Source: Limnobacter sp. | Lineage (GTDB): Bacteria > Pseudomonadota > Gammaproteobacteria > Burkholderiales > Burkholderiaceae_B | Direction of reading: 5' to 3' | Length of the DNA stretch: 64,000 nucleotides | Assembly (NCBI GenBank): GCA_029866125.1 | Contig: JARWZZ010000021.1 | Coordinates: forward strand, 1-64,000 | In this document: in pieces, positions 44,667 to 54,700 of the stretch | Numbering within the stretch: the first letter of the stretch is position 1 | Layout of the letters: each line of letters starts with the position of its first letter | Notes under the pieces: generated by a model | Told to the model about the DNA's origin: nothing | The model's database searches: none | The model's input: only the letters and a program-made list of their open reading frames with translations | Translations under genes and position numbers: made by a program

Positions 44667-47600
44667 ATGAAGAAAGGCAACCCAGACACGCAGTCACAGC
44701 AACAGTACCTGGGCAATGTCATCCGCATACGCGGGGCGCGGCAGCACAACCTTAAAAACGTCAACATTGACATCAAGGCCGGTGAAATTACGGTGTTCAC
44801 TGGCGTGTCGGGCAGTGGCAAAAGCTCGCTGGTATTTGACACTTTGTATGCCGAGGGCCAGCGCCGGTATGTGGAAACTTTTTCGCCTTACGCCCGCCAG
44901 TTTTTGGACCGGATGGACAAGCCGGATGTAGACAGCATTGAAGGCGTGCTGCCCGCCATTGCGATTGACCAAGCCAACCCGGTGCGCACCTCCCGCAGCA
45001 CCGTCGGCACCATGACGGAAATTAACGACCACCTCAAGCTGATTTACGCCCGCGCGGCCCAGTTGCATTGCCGCAAGTGCGCCCAACCGGTGTTGGAAGA
45101 CACGGTGGCCACCATCATGCACAGCATTCAGTGCAAGGCGCAGCAGGGTGGGGACCCTCGCTTGGTCATCACCTTCCCGGTGCAAGTGCCGTCCAGCTTT
45201 ACCGCGCAGGAAATTGAGGACTACCTCAGCGCCCAAGGCTATACCCGCGTGCACCGCACCACCGAGTTTAAGGAAAACCGGGTGCTGGATGTGGTGCAAG
45301 ACCGCTTCCGCGCCAGCTCCATTGAGGAAAGCCGCTTCAGTGATGCCGTGGCCAGCACCTTGTTGCGCGGCAAGGGCCGGGTCAATGTGTTTGCTGATGA
45401 GGACATTTGGAAGTACTCCGAGGGCCTGCACTGCGCCACTTGCGATTTAGATTATTCCAAGCCCCTGCCCAGCCACTTCAGCTTCAATTCCCCTTTGGGT
45501 GCATGCGACACTTGTCGCGGTTTTGGGCGAGTCATCGGTATTGATTGGGGTTTGGTCATTCCGGATGAAAACAAATCCCTCGCCCAAGGTTGCGTCAAGC
45601 CTTGGCAAACCGAAAGTTTTAAAAGTTGCCAGGCCGATCTGGTGCGCTTCGCGAAAAAGCGCGGCGTGGCCACCGACATTGCTTACAAAGACCTACCCGA
45701 AGAGCACAAAGACTGGGTCATCGACGGTGACCCCGGCTTTGATGGCAATTGGGAAGGCAGCATGTTTTACGGTGTTAACCGCTACTTTGAGTGGCTGGAA
45801 GGCCGCACCTACAAAATGCATGTGCGGGTAATGTTGTCCAAATACCGGGCCTACACACCATGCACCGCCTGCCATGGCGCACGGCTTAAGCCCGACAGTT
45901 TGTTGTGGAAGTTACACGGCAAAAGCATTCACCAAATTATGCTCATGCCCCTGCACCACACAGCGGACTTGTTTAAAAACCTGCAACTGCCCGGTGCTTT
46001 GGACCAAGCCAGTGATTTGGTGCTGCAAGAAATTCGCACCCGTTTGCAGTTTTTAATTCAGGTGGGTTTGGGTTACCTTACTTTGGACCGCCAAAGCAGA
46101 ACCCTTTCCGGCGGGGAAGTGCAGCGCATCAACCTAACCACCGCGCTGGGCAGCTCACTGGTTAACACCCTGTTTGTGCTGGACGAGCCTTCCATCGGCC
46201 TGCACCCCCGCGACATTGCCCGCATTGCCCAAGCCATGCAGCGCCTGAAGGACGCGGGTAATACTTTAGTTGTAGTGGAGCATGACCCTCAACTGATGAA
46301 CCAAGCCGACAGGCTGGTGGACATTGGCCCCGGCCCCGGCGAGGCAGGCGGCAACATTGTGTTTGACGGCCCACCCAGTGCCATTGGCCAAGCCAACACG
46401 CTGACCTCCCAATACCTGTTGGGGCAAAAAAAGGTAGTGCCCGATGTGCAGTGCTTGGGCAAATCCAACAGCATGCTCAGCCTGAAAGGCATCAGCGCCA
46501 ACAACCTGAAGAACATCGACATTGATTTGCCATTGAATCGCCTCGTGGTGTTGACCGGCGTGTCGGGCAGCGGCAAGTCCACACTGGTGCAAGATGTGTT
46601 GGTGCCCGCCCTGAAAAAATTCAAAGGCGAACCCACAGAAGCACCCGGCGAGTTTTTGCAGCTTATAGGTGCAGACCAAATTGCAGAATTGTCTTTTGTA
46701 GACCAAAGCCCGATTGGTAAAACCACACGGTCCAACCCAGCCAGTTACGTGGGCTCATTCGATGAGCTTCGTAAAATATTTTCTAAAACCACCGTGGCGG
46801 TGGAGCGGGGTTACACCCCAGGTTTTTTCAGCTTCAACAGCGGGGATGGTCGCTGCCCCATGTGTGGCGGCAATGGCTTTGAGCATGTGGAAATGCAATT
46901 CCTCAGCGATGTGTATTTGCGCTGTGGCGAATGTGCGGGCACCCGTTACCGGCCCGAGGCTTTGGAAGTCACCATTCAACGCAAAGACCAAGTGCTAAAC
47001 ATGGCGCAGGTGCTTGAACTGACCGTGGACCAAGCCATCCATTTGTTTGAAAAAGACACCGCACTGCTTAAAACCCTCAAGCCCTTGGCCTTGGTGGGTT
47101 TAGGCTACATGCGTTTGGGCCAGCCTGTGCCCACACTCAGCGGTGGCGAGGCACAGCGCCTCAAACTTGCAGGTTTTTTGGCGGAAATGAAGCCCTCTGC
47201 AAGCGGCCAAGCCTTGGCCCGCAAAGGCAATTTGTTTGTATTTGACGAGCCCACCACCGGCCTGCATTTTGATGATGTGGCCAAGCTAATGACCAGCCTG
47301 CGCCTACTGCAACAAGCCGGGCACAGCGTGTTGGTGGTCGAGCACAATTTGGATGTCATTTGCGCCGCAGATTGGGTGATCGACCTTGGCCCCGAGGCAG
47401 GCGAGTGGGGTGGCGAGGTGGTGGCCCAAGGCACACCGGCTGACGTGGCCAAGCTTTCAGGCCACACCGCCAAAGCCATCGCGCAATACATGTCGCAAAC
47501 TTGTTTGCTGGATGCTGCTGCCCTCAATGATGCTGCAACCGATGCGCAAGGCTACATGCTTGAAGAATCCTCCGCTGAATATGGCGCAATGGATAATCTA

Positions 47601-50246
47601 CTTGCCCGCCGCCACACCGACGGCATTGAAATTTTGCACGCCCGTGAGCACAATTTAAAAAACATCAGCCTGACCTTTCCCCGTGGGGAAATGACGGTCA
47701 TCACCGGCCCATCCGGTTCTGGAAAATCCACCTTGGCGTTTGATATTTTGTTTTCTGAAGGCCAGCGCCGTTATTTGGAAAGCTTAAACGCCTACGCCCG
47801 CCAGTTTGTGCAGCCCGCCAGCAAGCCCGATGTGGATGCCATTTACGGCATACCACCTACCGTTGCCATAGAGCAGCGCACCAGCCGGGGTGGCCGCAAA
47901 AGTACCGTAGCCACCGTCACCGAGGTGTATCACTTTTTGCGTCTGCTGTTTGTCAAGCTGGGCATACAACATTGCCCGACTTGCGAAGTGCCCATTGCCC
48001 CGCAAAGCATGGACAGCATGCTGGCGCAAATCATGCAAAGTTACAAAGGCAAAGAGGTCACCCTGCTTGCGCCACTGGTGCAAGGCCGCAAAGGCATTTA
48101 CAACGAAATTGCAAAATGGGCGACTGACCGTGGCTACACCCAGCTGCGCGTGGACGGTGCGTTTGTGCCCACCAACCCCTGGCCCAAGCTGGGCAGGTAC
48201 CAAGAGCACCACATTGAACTGCCTGTAAAAACCCTCAAAGTAAGCGCCAAAGACGAAAAAGAATTGCGCGCCGTGCTGCAAGCCACGCTGGAATTTGGCA
48301 AAGGCACCGTGATGGTGATGCAAGGCGAATCGGACATTCGGTTTTTCTCAACCAAACGCGCCTGCCCCAGTTGCGCACGCAGCTTCCCCGAGCTAGACCC
48401 GCGCTTGTTCAGCTACAACAGCAAACACGGCTGGTGCCAAGGCTGCTTTGGTGTGGGCGAACAAGTGGAAGGCATGGATGCCGAGCAAACAGGCGAAGAA
48501 GGGCGTTGGGTGGAGCAACAAGCCACCACAGCCGACATTGAGGATGACGACGCAGGCACCCCCTTCCAGCAAGCTTTGAGCTGCAAACACTGCGACGGCA
48601 ACCGCCTTAACCCCACCGCATTGGCAGTAACCTTCCATGACAAAAACATCGCCGAGTTGGCGGATCAAACAGTGTCTGACGCGTTGGACTGGGTACAAAA
48701 ACTCAAGCTAAACGAGCGTGAAACCGCAGTGGCCAAAGACATTCGCGTCGAAATGGCAGGGCGTTTGGAATTCCTCAAGCAAGTGGGCTTGGACTACCTG
48801 CATTTAAACCGATCAGCCCCCACCTTAAGCGGTGGTGAGGCACAGCGCATTAGGCTTGCCAGCCAGCTAGGCACCAACTTGCGTGGCGTGTGCTACGTGC
48901 TGGATGAGCCCACCATTGGCCTGCACACGCGCGACAATCACCGCCTGCTGGACGCATTAGTCAGGCTAAAAGACAAAGGTAATACTTTAGTTGTAGTGGA
49001 GCATGACACCGATACCATGTTGCGTGCCGACCGTTTGGTGGACATTGGCCCCGGCGCGGGCAAATTGGGCGGGCAAATTATGTCCCAAGGCACCGTGGCC
49101 CAGGTGCGTAAAGACCCCAATTCACTCACAGGCCGCTACTTGGCCAACCCCATTCCCCACTTGCTGCAACCCCGCCGCGCTGTGGAGCTAGGCCAAACCA
49201 AAGACCAACCCAGCCTAAAGTTAAAACAGGCCCAGCTGCACAACATCACTGGGTTGGACATCGACATTCCACTGGGCCGCTTGGTGGCAATTACAGGCGT
49301 GTCCGGCAGCGGTAAATCCACACTGGCGCGTGATGTGTTGTTGTCTAATATGCGCCGCTACGTGGCCCACCACAGCAGTAGAAAAACAGCGGTCAAACCC
49401 TTCCACTGGTTTGCGTGTGAGGGCATTGAAGGCGCAGGCGCGGTGGAGCGCGTGTTGGAAGTAGACCAAACCCCAATTGGTAAAACACCCCGATCCTGCC
49501 CCGCCACCTACATCGGTTTTTGGGACCGCATACGCAACGTGATGGCCGATACGCTGGAAGCCCGCATGCGCGGCTTCAAGGCCAATCGATTCTCGTTTAA
49601 CGCAGGGCCGGGCCGCTGCCCGCTGTGCGATGGCGCGGGCATGCAAACCATCGAAATGAACTTCCTGCCCGACGTTAAAGTGGTGTGCGAAGCCTGCCGT
49701 GGCGCACGCTTTAACCCCGAAACCTTGCAAGTGCAGTGGCGCGACAAAACCGTGGCCGATATTTTGAACATGAGCGTGGAAGAAGCCGCCCCGTTTTTTG
49801 CAGCCCACTCCGGTATTGCCCACCCCCTGCAATTGCTGTGCGATGTAGGCTTGGGCTACCTCACCATTGGGCAAGCCAGCCCCACACTGAGTGGCGGCGA
49901 GGCACAGCGCATTAAACTGGTCACAGAACTGACCAAAGTGCGCGACAACCGCGTCAACCCCCACACCCTGTATGTGCTGGACGAACCCACCGTGGGCCTG
50001 CACATGAACGATGTGGAAAAGCTGATTGCCGTGCTGCACCGCTTGGTGGACGCGGGCCACACCGTGGTGGTAATCGAGCACGACCTTGATTTGATTGCCC
50101 AAGCGGACTGGGTCATCGACATGGGCCCCGAAGCCGGTGTGGGCGGCGGGCGCTTGGTGGCGCAGGGCACGCCACAAGCCATGGTCAAGAAAAAGGGGTC
50201 GCACACAGGCAAGGCATTGGCTGATTTTTATAAAAGTAGGGCTTAG
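44667..50246 (+). CDS. double-length UvrA (tandem excinuclease A with four ABC sites)
   Basis: 1859 residues, about twice a normal UvrA (about 940). Walker A motifs lie at residues 46 (GVSGSGKS), 631 (GVSGSGKS), 1014 (GPSGSGKS) and 1544 (GVSGSGKS). Four LSGGE signature motifs each precede a DEPxxGLH Walker B. Each half keeps UvrA zinc-finger pairs, for example CDTCRGFG, CTACHGAR, CPMCGGNG...CGECAGTR, CPSCARSF...CQGCFG, CKHCDGNR, CPLCDGAG...CEACRGAR. Each half has the UvrB-interaction-type segment after its first Walker A (YARQFLDRMDKPDVD and YARQFVQPASKPDVD). Such tandem UvrAs are known in Burkholderiales beside the normal uvrA. It may act in repair of particular lesions or as a nucleic-acid ABC ATPase. 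The neighbours are not repair genes. Confidence 0.93.
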   Translation: MKKGNPDTQSQQQYLGNVIRIRGARQHNLKNVNIDIKAGEITVFTGVSGSGKSSLVFDTLYAEGQRRYVETFSPYARQFLDRMDKPDVDSIEGVLPAIAIDQANPVRTSRSTVGTMTEINDHLKLIYARAAQLHCRKCAQPVLEDTVATIMHSIQCKAQQGGDPRLVITFPVQVPSSFTAQEIEDYLSAQGYTRVHRTTEFKENRVLDVVQDRFRASSIEESRFSDAVASTLLRGKGRVNVFADEDIWKYSEGLHCATCDLDYSKPLPSHFSFNSPLGACDTCRGFGRVIGIDWGLVIPDENKSLAQGCVKPWQTESFKSCQADLVRFAKKRGVATDIAYKDLPEEHKDWVIDGDPGFDGNWEGSMFYGVNRYFEWLEGRTYKMHVRVMLSKYRAYTPCTACHGARLKPDSLLWKLHGKSIHQIMLMPLHHTADLFKNLQLPGALDQASDLVLQEIRTRLQFLIQVGLGYLTLDRQSRTLSGGEVQRINLTTALGSSLVNTLFVLDEPSIGLHPRDIARIAQAMQRLKDAGNTLVVVEHDPQLMNQADRLVDIGPGPGEAGGNIVFDGPPSAIGQANTLTSQYLLGQKKVVPDVQCLGKSNSMLSLKGISANNLKNIDIDLPLNRLVVLTGVSGSGKSTLVQDVLVPALKKFKGEPTEAPGEFLQLIGADQIAELSFVDQSPIGKTTRSNPASYVGSFDELRKIFSKTTVAVERGYTPGFFSFNSGDGRCPMCGGNGFEHVEMQFLSDVYLRCGECAGTRYRPEALEVTIQRKDQVLNMAQVLELTVDQAIHLFEKDTALLKTLKPLALVGLGYMRLGQPVPTLSGGEAQRLKLAGFLAEMKPSASGQALARKGNLFVFDEPTTGLHFDDVAKLMTSLRLLQQAGHSVLVVEHNLDVICAADWVIDLGPEAGEWGGEVVAQGTPADVAKLSGHTAKAIAQYMSQTCLLDAAALNDAATDAQGYMLEESSAEYGAMDNLLARRHTDGIEILHAREHNLKNISLTFPRGEMTVITGPSGSGKSTLAFDILFSEGQRRYLESLNAYARQFVQPASKPDVDAIYGIPPTVAIEQRTSRGGRKSTVATVTEVYHFLRLLFVKLGIQHCPTCEVPIAPQSMDSMLAQIMQSYKGKEVTLLAPLVQGRKGIYNEIAKWATDRGYTQLRVDGAFVPTNPWPKLGRYQEHHIELPVKTLKVSAKDEKELRAVLQATLEFGKGTVMVMQGESDIRFFSTKRACPSCARSFPELDPRLFSYNSKHGWCQGCFGVGEQVEGMDAEQTGEEGRWVEQQATTADIEDDDAGTPFQQALSCKHCDGNRLNPTALAVTFHDKNIAELADQTVSDALDWVQKLKLNERETAVAKDIRVEMAGRLEFLKQVGLDYLHLNRSAPTLSGGEAQRIRLASQLGTNLRGVCYVLDEPTIGLHTRDNHRLLDALVRLKDKGNTLVVVEHDTDTMLRADRLVDIGPGAGKLGGQIMSQGTVAQVRKDPNSLTGRYLANPIPHLLQPRRAVELGQTKDQPSLKLKQAQLHNITGLDIDIPLGRLVAITGVSGSGKSTLARDVLLSNMRRYVAHHSSRKTAVKPFHWFACEGIEGAGAVERVLEVDQTPIGKTPRSCPATYIGFWDRIRNVMADTLEARMRGFKANRFSFNAGPGRCPLCDGAGMQTIEMNFLPDVKVVCEACRGARFNPETLQVQWRDKTVADILNMSVEEAAPFFAAHSGIAHPLQLLCDVGLGYLTIGQASPTLSGGEAQRIKLVTELTKVRDNRVNPHTLYVLDEPTVGLHMNDVEKLIAVLHRLVDAGHTVVVIEHDLDLIAQADWVIDMGPEAGVGGGRLVAQGTPQAMVKKKGSHTGKALADFYKSRA

Positions 50247-50299
50247 TAAGTAGGGCCTAGTGGGGTAAGTTGCCTCCGGTCTGGTGGAACCTTCACCCC

Positions 50300-50342
50300 G
50301 GCAGCGTTACACAATTACAAATGCAGTTTGTAAAACGCTGCC
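50300..50342. promoter_or_regulatory. long hairpin in the leader of the 50370 gene
   Basis: GGCAGCGTT (50300-50308) pairs perfectly with AACGCTGCC (50334-50342), with a further short TTACA/TGTAA pairing inside. There is no T-run after it, so it is probably not a simple terminator of uvrA. It ends 28 bases before the ATG and does not cover the SD GGAG (50361-50364). Protein or RNA regulation is possible. Confidence 0.5.
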
Positions 50343-50369
50343 CGTGAAGTCAAACCCGATGGAGTTTCC

Positions 50370-51647
50370 ATGCCCACCCCCGCTTCAAACTCAACAGCCA
50401 GCCCCGCCGATACCCTCGCAGTGAACCCCTATCAAACTGGTGCCTTGAGTAGGCTAAACGCAGCGCCCAAGCTTGGCCCCATTGGCCAAGCTGCAAGGGC
50501 CATCCTGCTCAAGCCCACCCAGTCGAATGCCGCAGGCACGGCGGGTGGTTCAACAGTGAGTGCAGGTACTGAATATGCCAAAAAGCTGCTTGATCAATCC
50601 ACCAGCGGCGACCCAACCGGCAAGGGCAAAGACAAAACAGCCGGCAACGGTGGCCCTCATGCTGCAGGCATACACGGTTTGTCTGGTGAAGAATTGCGCT
50701 CCATTATTGAGGCAGAAAAAGGCATTCGCGGCGCGGGTGAAAGGCGTAAGTACCTGAAAGACGTTTACGCGCAGTTGTCTGGCCAATTGCCCGCAAGTAG
50801 GGAATTGGCCCAGCAACTGACCAGCTGGAAAAACGACCCCGGCTTCAACCAATTGTTTGGCTACAAAGTGACCAACGAAGGTGGGCAGACCCGCACCGAA
50901 ACAGGCCCCACCCGCATGCACCAGATTGCCAAACGTTTGGAAATGATCCAGCAAGTGAGGGACCAGCTTACCGCCCAGCGGGCCGCGCAAGACCCCACCA
51001 CCCGCGCCGACACTGACCCCTTGAAAGATGACCACCCCGCATTGTTTGAAGAAGAGACTCAACTCAAAGCCGAAGCCACCTTGATTAAAACCGTGTTGGC
51101 CGACCTTGAAAAATCCACCAAATCCTCCGGGTTTTCTGGGTTTCTTACAAAACTGTTTGGGCAAAGTGGCGTTAAATGGTCGCCAGACACCCAAAAAGTA
51201 TTTGCCGATGCTGTGACCCAAGATGTATCTCGGTTTTTGGAAGATAAAGAGGCTTTCGAAGCGGCCGAAGATGTAATAAGCGATGCGAAACCGAACGAGT
51301 TGGCCACAGGCCCTGATGGCAGCACGGGTTACAGTGACGAGCTAACTAAATTCCACAACCATGAAATTGCAGGCAAGTTCCTGCCCCAACTGCAACGGTT
51401 GCTGGGGGCGATTAAGCCAACGCCGCAAAACGAAAGCAAAATCAATCACTTGCAAGACGAGATTGCAAAACTGGAAGTCGGGATTTGCACTCAACTGAGT
51501 GCAAATTTGGAGACCGCCAACTATTTGAAAGACTTGGGCACCAACATCACCCACCCAACCGTGGTTTATCAACAAGTTGCCCGATTTTTTATGCAGAACC
51601 TACCCGAGTACCAACGACTTAGCCGCCAGTTCGCCATAGGTACCTAG
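50370..51647 (+). CDS. unrecognised helical protein with Ser/Thr/Ala-rich leader (425 aa)
   Basis: ATG 50370 with SD GGAG. Residues 1-75 are low-complexity Ser/Thr/Ala/Pro (TPASNSTASPADTLAVNPYQ) with no Sec signal, followed by a Gly/Lys-rich stretch. The remainder is predicted alpha-helical with charged heptad-like runs (ELRSIIEAEKGIRGAGERRK, QLKAEATLIKTVLADLEKS, KINHLQDEIAKLEVGICTQL). A small Gly/Phe-rich segment (SSGFSGFLTKLFGQSG) occurs near 250. No family recognised. The layout (polar leader, long helical body) is shared with the proteins at 41644 and 51770, between which it lies on the same strand, suggesting a functional group. Confidence 0.6.
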   Translation: MPTPASNSTASPADTLAVNPYQTGALSRLNAAPKLGPIGQAARAILLKPTQSNAAGTAGGSTVSAGTEYAKKLLDQSTSGDPTGKGKDKTAGNGGPHAAGIHGLSGEELRSIIEAEKGIRGAGERRKYLKDVYAQLSGQLPASRELAQQLTSWKNDPGFNQLFGYKVTNEGGQTRTETGPTRMHQIAKRLEMIQQVRDQLTAQRAAQDPTTRADTDPLKDDHPALFEEETQLKAEATLIKTVLADLEKSTKSSGFSGFLTKLFGQSGVKWSPDTQKVFADAVTQDVSRFLEDKEAFEAAEDVISDAKPNELATGPDGSTGYSDELTKFHNHEIAGKFLPQLQRLLGAIKPTPQNESKINHLQDEIAKLEVGICTQLSANLETANYLKDLGTNITHPTVVYQQVARFFMQNLPEYQRLSRQFAIGT

Positions 51648-51669
51648 GACATACCCTAGATTCAAGCCA

Positions 51670-51752
51670 TTTGTGGAACTGTCTGCTTAAGACCGCCACA
51701 AACTATTTGATGAGCAGGTGGAAATGAATTCACCCTAGACTTTTGAATTCAC
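51670..51752. promoter_or_regulatory. operator-like repeats before the 1618-residue gene
   Basis: TTTGTGG (51670-51676) pairs with CCACAAA (51696-51702). Further on, TGAATTCAC occurs twice (51725-51733 and 51744-51752), 19 bases apart, about two helical turns, each containing the palindrome TGAATTCA. They end 18 bases before the ATG at 51770. This is the expected look of a regulated promoter with a dimeric repressor or activator. Confidence 0.45.
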
Positions 51753-51769
51753 GGTGAGAGACAAATAAT

Positions 51770-54700
51770 ATGGCAGGGCCGGCAGTTAGACCACCTGATT
51801 TGGATGGTGCAAAACAATCAGTTCCATCTCCTGAATCCTCCGAAACAGCGCCGTCGCCTATTAAAGACGCAGCAGAAAGGCTTTATGAAGACCTTATTGG
51901 TTCTCTGCCTTTCAAAGATCGGTCTACTTTACCAAACAGTCGAATTGATCCTTCTACCATCGCGGAACTGGCACTTTTCGCCAGTTTTAACTCATCTTCT
52001 GTTCAAATTATCAGAGAAGGTATTCAGGTAGAGCTCAGTAGAATTGGCAATGAGCATGATCCTGTAGTACAAGCGATGAGAAAGGAGCTTTATTCATTGT
52101 TGGAGGAGGTTCCCTTGTGGCAAGCTGCCTCTAACAACTTAGCTAGAGGCTTACACCGTGCAGGTAATCCTAGAACCTCCTATAACAATCTTGAATATAC
52201 CAAATTAGCATTAATTTCGATTAGCAATTATATTCATTTCAAGGACGAATCAGATCCTGTTGAGTTAGATCATGATCCCAAGTACAAAGACCCTACCTAC
52301 CTGCTGGAAAGTGGTTTAGACGATCGTGACAAGATTGATAATTTAATGAAAGTCAGTTTGGGGTTGAGTGAATCTTGCGCGAATATTCTTTACAACCTTC
52401 GCTTAGTCCACATAGATAAAACCGCCTCTGATTTATCTGACAAGCTTAGAAATGATAGCGGCTTTGAAGCCAAATTCAAGCAATTGTTCCTCAAGGAGTT
52501 AAGGGCGGGTCTAGTCGATTTTCGGAAGAGGTTTTCCCAAACTGGCGGATCAGCCCGACCTGCATCAGCCACAGCAGAAGGACAAGCAGCAGAAGGACAT
52601 GCAGCAGAAGGACATGCAGCAGCACCAGCAGGAGTACCAGCCGCAGAAGCACCAGCAGCAGAAGCACCAGCAGGAGTACCAGCAGGAGTACCAGCAGCTG
52701 AAGGGGGGGCACCTGCACAACCAGTAGATGCAGCTGAGCTAGAAGATTTAAGGGCACGACTAGCAACTGCGGAAGCACGTGCAGCTTCAGCTGAAGCAAA
52801 AGCAGCGGAAGCTGAAAGAGCTGCAACCAAGGCTGCCGATCATACAAACAGAATAAACGATGAAACGCAATCCATTAAAAATGCTTCCGACAGTGCAAAA
52901 GGCGCTGCTGCTGGTGCTGGGATAGCCAGAAATGATTCACTTGCGACACTTAAAAGAATCCTAGGGGAAAATTGTGGCACTTTAGATCAGCAAACAGCTG
53001 ATGCAGAAGCGGCGAAGGCTGCTGCGGCCGATGCGGAAAGCAAAGCCAAGTCCGCAGGAGTATTAGCCGAGTTGGCTACTCGCTTGGCTGAGGAGCCTCT
53101 TACTGATGCAGTCAAAAACGATCCTGAACTTGCCAGCGATGTGGGTAAGGCTGCAAACGAATTTTCTTATGAAGCACGTCAAAGCGCGCAAAGCGCTGAG
53201 ATATCTGCATTTCAAGCCCAAAAATATGCAGACCTCGCCACTAAAACCGTCGAGTTAAGAAATGGCTTGGAGGAATTGAACGCCACTACGAGTTCTTTTG
53301 ACGCCAATATCGTTGCTGTTGAAGCAGCCCACACAGAATCCATTAAAAAGTTCAAAGAATTTAGAAAACCCATAAGCGATTCACCAGAATCTAGCGCGCG
53401 TAGTGATCGATCAAAAACTGCAGCACTTAATAATGCCAGAACAGAGGCCTACAAGGCACTGAGTGACGCCCGTGCTGCTTTGAATGAATTGAGTCCGATC
53501 GCTGAATTAGCAGCTAATTTAAAGGAAGAAATTAAGTCTGAAAATTCAGGCCTACAAGAGGTTGACGCTACGTCTTTGCAGACTGGGCTCGAAAAAGTCA
53601 CCAAGGACTTGAATACAAAGCTAGCCAATGCAAAAGCAAAATATCTTCGTGCCATGGCACTCAAAACTTGGGTAGACAACCCAGAGTTGATAGATTTTGT
53701 CGTACCCAAATTGCGGGGTACTCCTATTGCGCACGATGATACAAATAGCGTAATTGACTTGATCAAGGAGTTGCACAACTACAAAGTTAAAGAGGGTTTA
53801 TTAAGCCAACTCCCCCGCAAACTAGACGATGCCGGAACCCCTGAGAAGAAAATTAAACTGCTAGCCCTTTTGTTTTTTAGGGCAAATGACATAGCCAACC
53901 AGTCAATTATTCAACTGCGTTTAAAGAAGGATGCTGAAGCCGCAGTGCTTAACAGCCCAGTTGTAACAGACAGGGTTAATGGACAAACAAAAGATCGCAC
54001 CATTCACACCTTGGATGAAATTCGCAACTCGGGTGATTTCAACCGTTTGAGCAAACAAGATCAAAGATTGGTCTACGCTCAAATTGAAGAGTTGCATGCA
54101 GTAAGCCGCGAAATTATGCATGTGATGGACGAGGTTGAGCAAAGTGTTAAGTCAGCACGTGATAAGCCCAAAGATGCCAGTGCCGCTGACGCTGCCAGTG
54201 CCGCTGAACTAAACAAGCTAAACAAGCTATTGGTAGATAATGCTGAGTTTCATAAATACATGAAAGCGAGTTTTGATGCCGACTCGGGGGACGAAACGGC
54301 CAAAACGCTGAACATAGAAAATATTCTTTTGGGAGTCAATACACGGCTTAATTTTGATGCCCCCGGGATAAAGAGCGAGCAGTCGCAGGGCGTGGTAAAC
54401 CACTTACGCGGTTTGGCAGACCAACTCAGCTACCGTGCCTACTTTAAAAAATATGCGGGTTCAGGCTCAGGAGCGCTTGAAACTCTAATTCAATCGATGA
54501 ACTACAAGCGAAAAGCAGACGGTAATCACAAGGCCCACCGCAAAGACATGACCGCACAATATTTGCTGGAAGTGGCCAAGCAAATTGAGCCAGATTCGAT
54601 CTCAAAAGACAATCGACAAAAAAGTTCACCAAGGGAGGTTGCTTTTGTGACTCAACCTACCGATGGAGATATTAATAACAACCGGTTCTTTGAAAAATAC

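Noticed and set aside
44694..50204. Long minus-strand frames inside the double UvrA gene
   Set aside because: They mirror the GC-rich codon structure of uvrA, lack start signals and domains, and are shadows.
37431..51769. Hrp-type promoter boxes (TTCG-N16-TTCG or PIP box) before the effector-like genes
   Set aside because: No paired TTCG motifs at the required spacing were seen upstream of the genes at 37512, 38800, 41644, 50370 or 51770.
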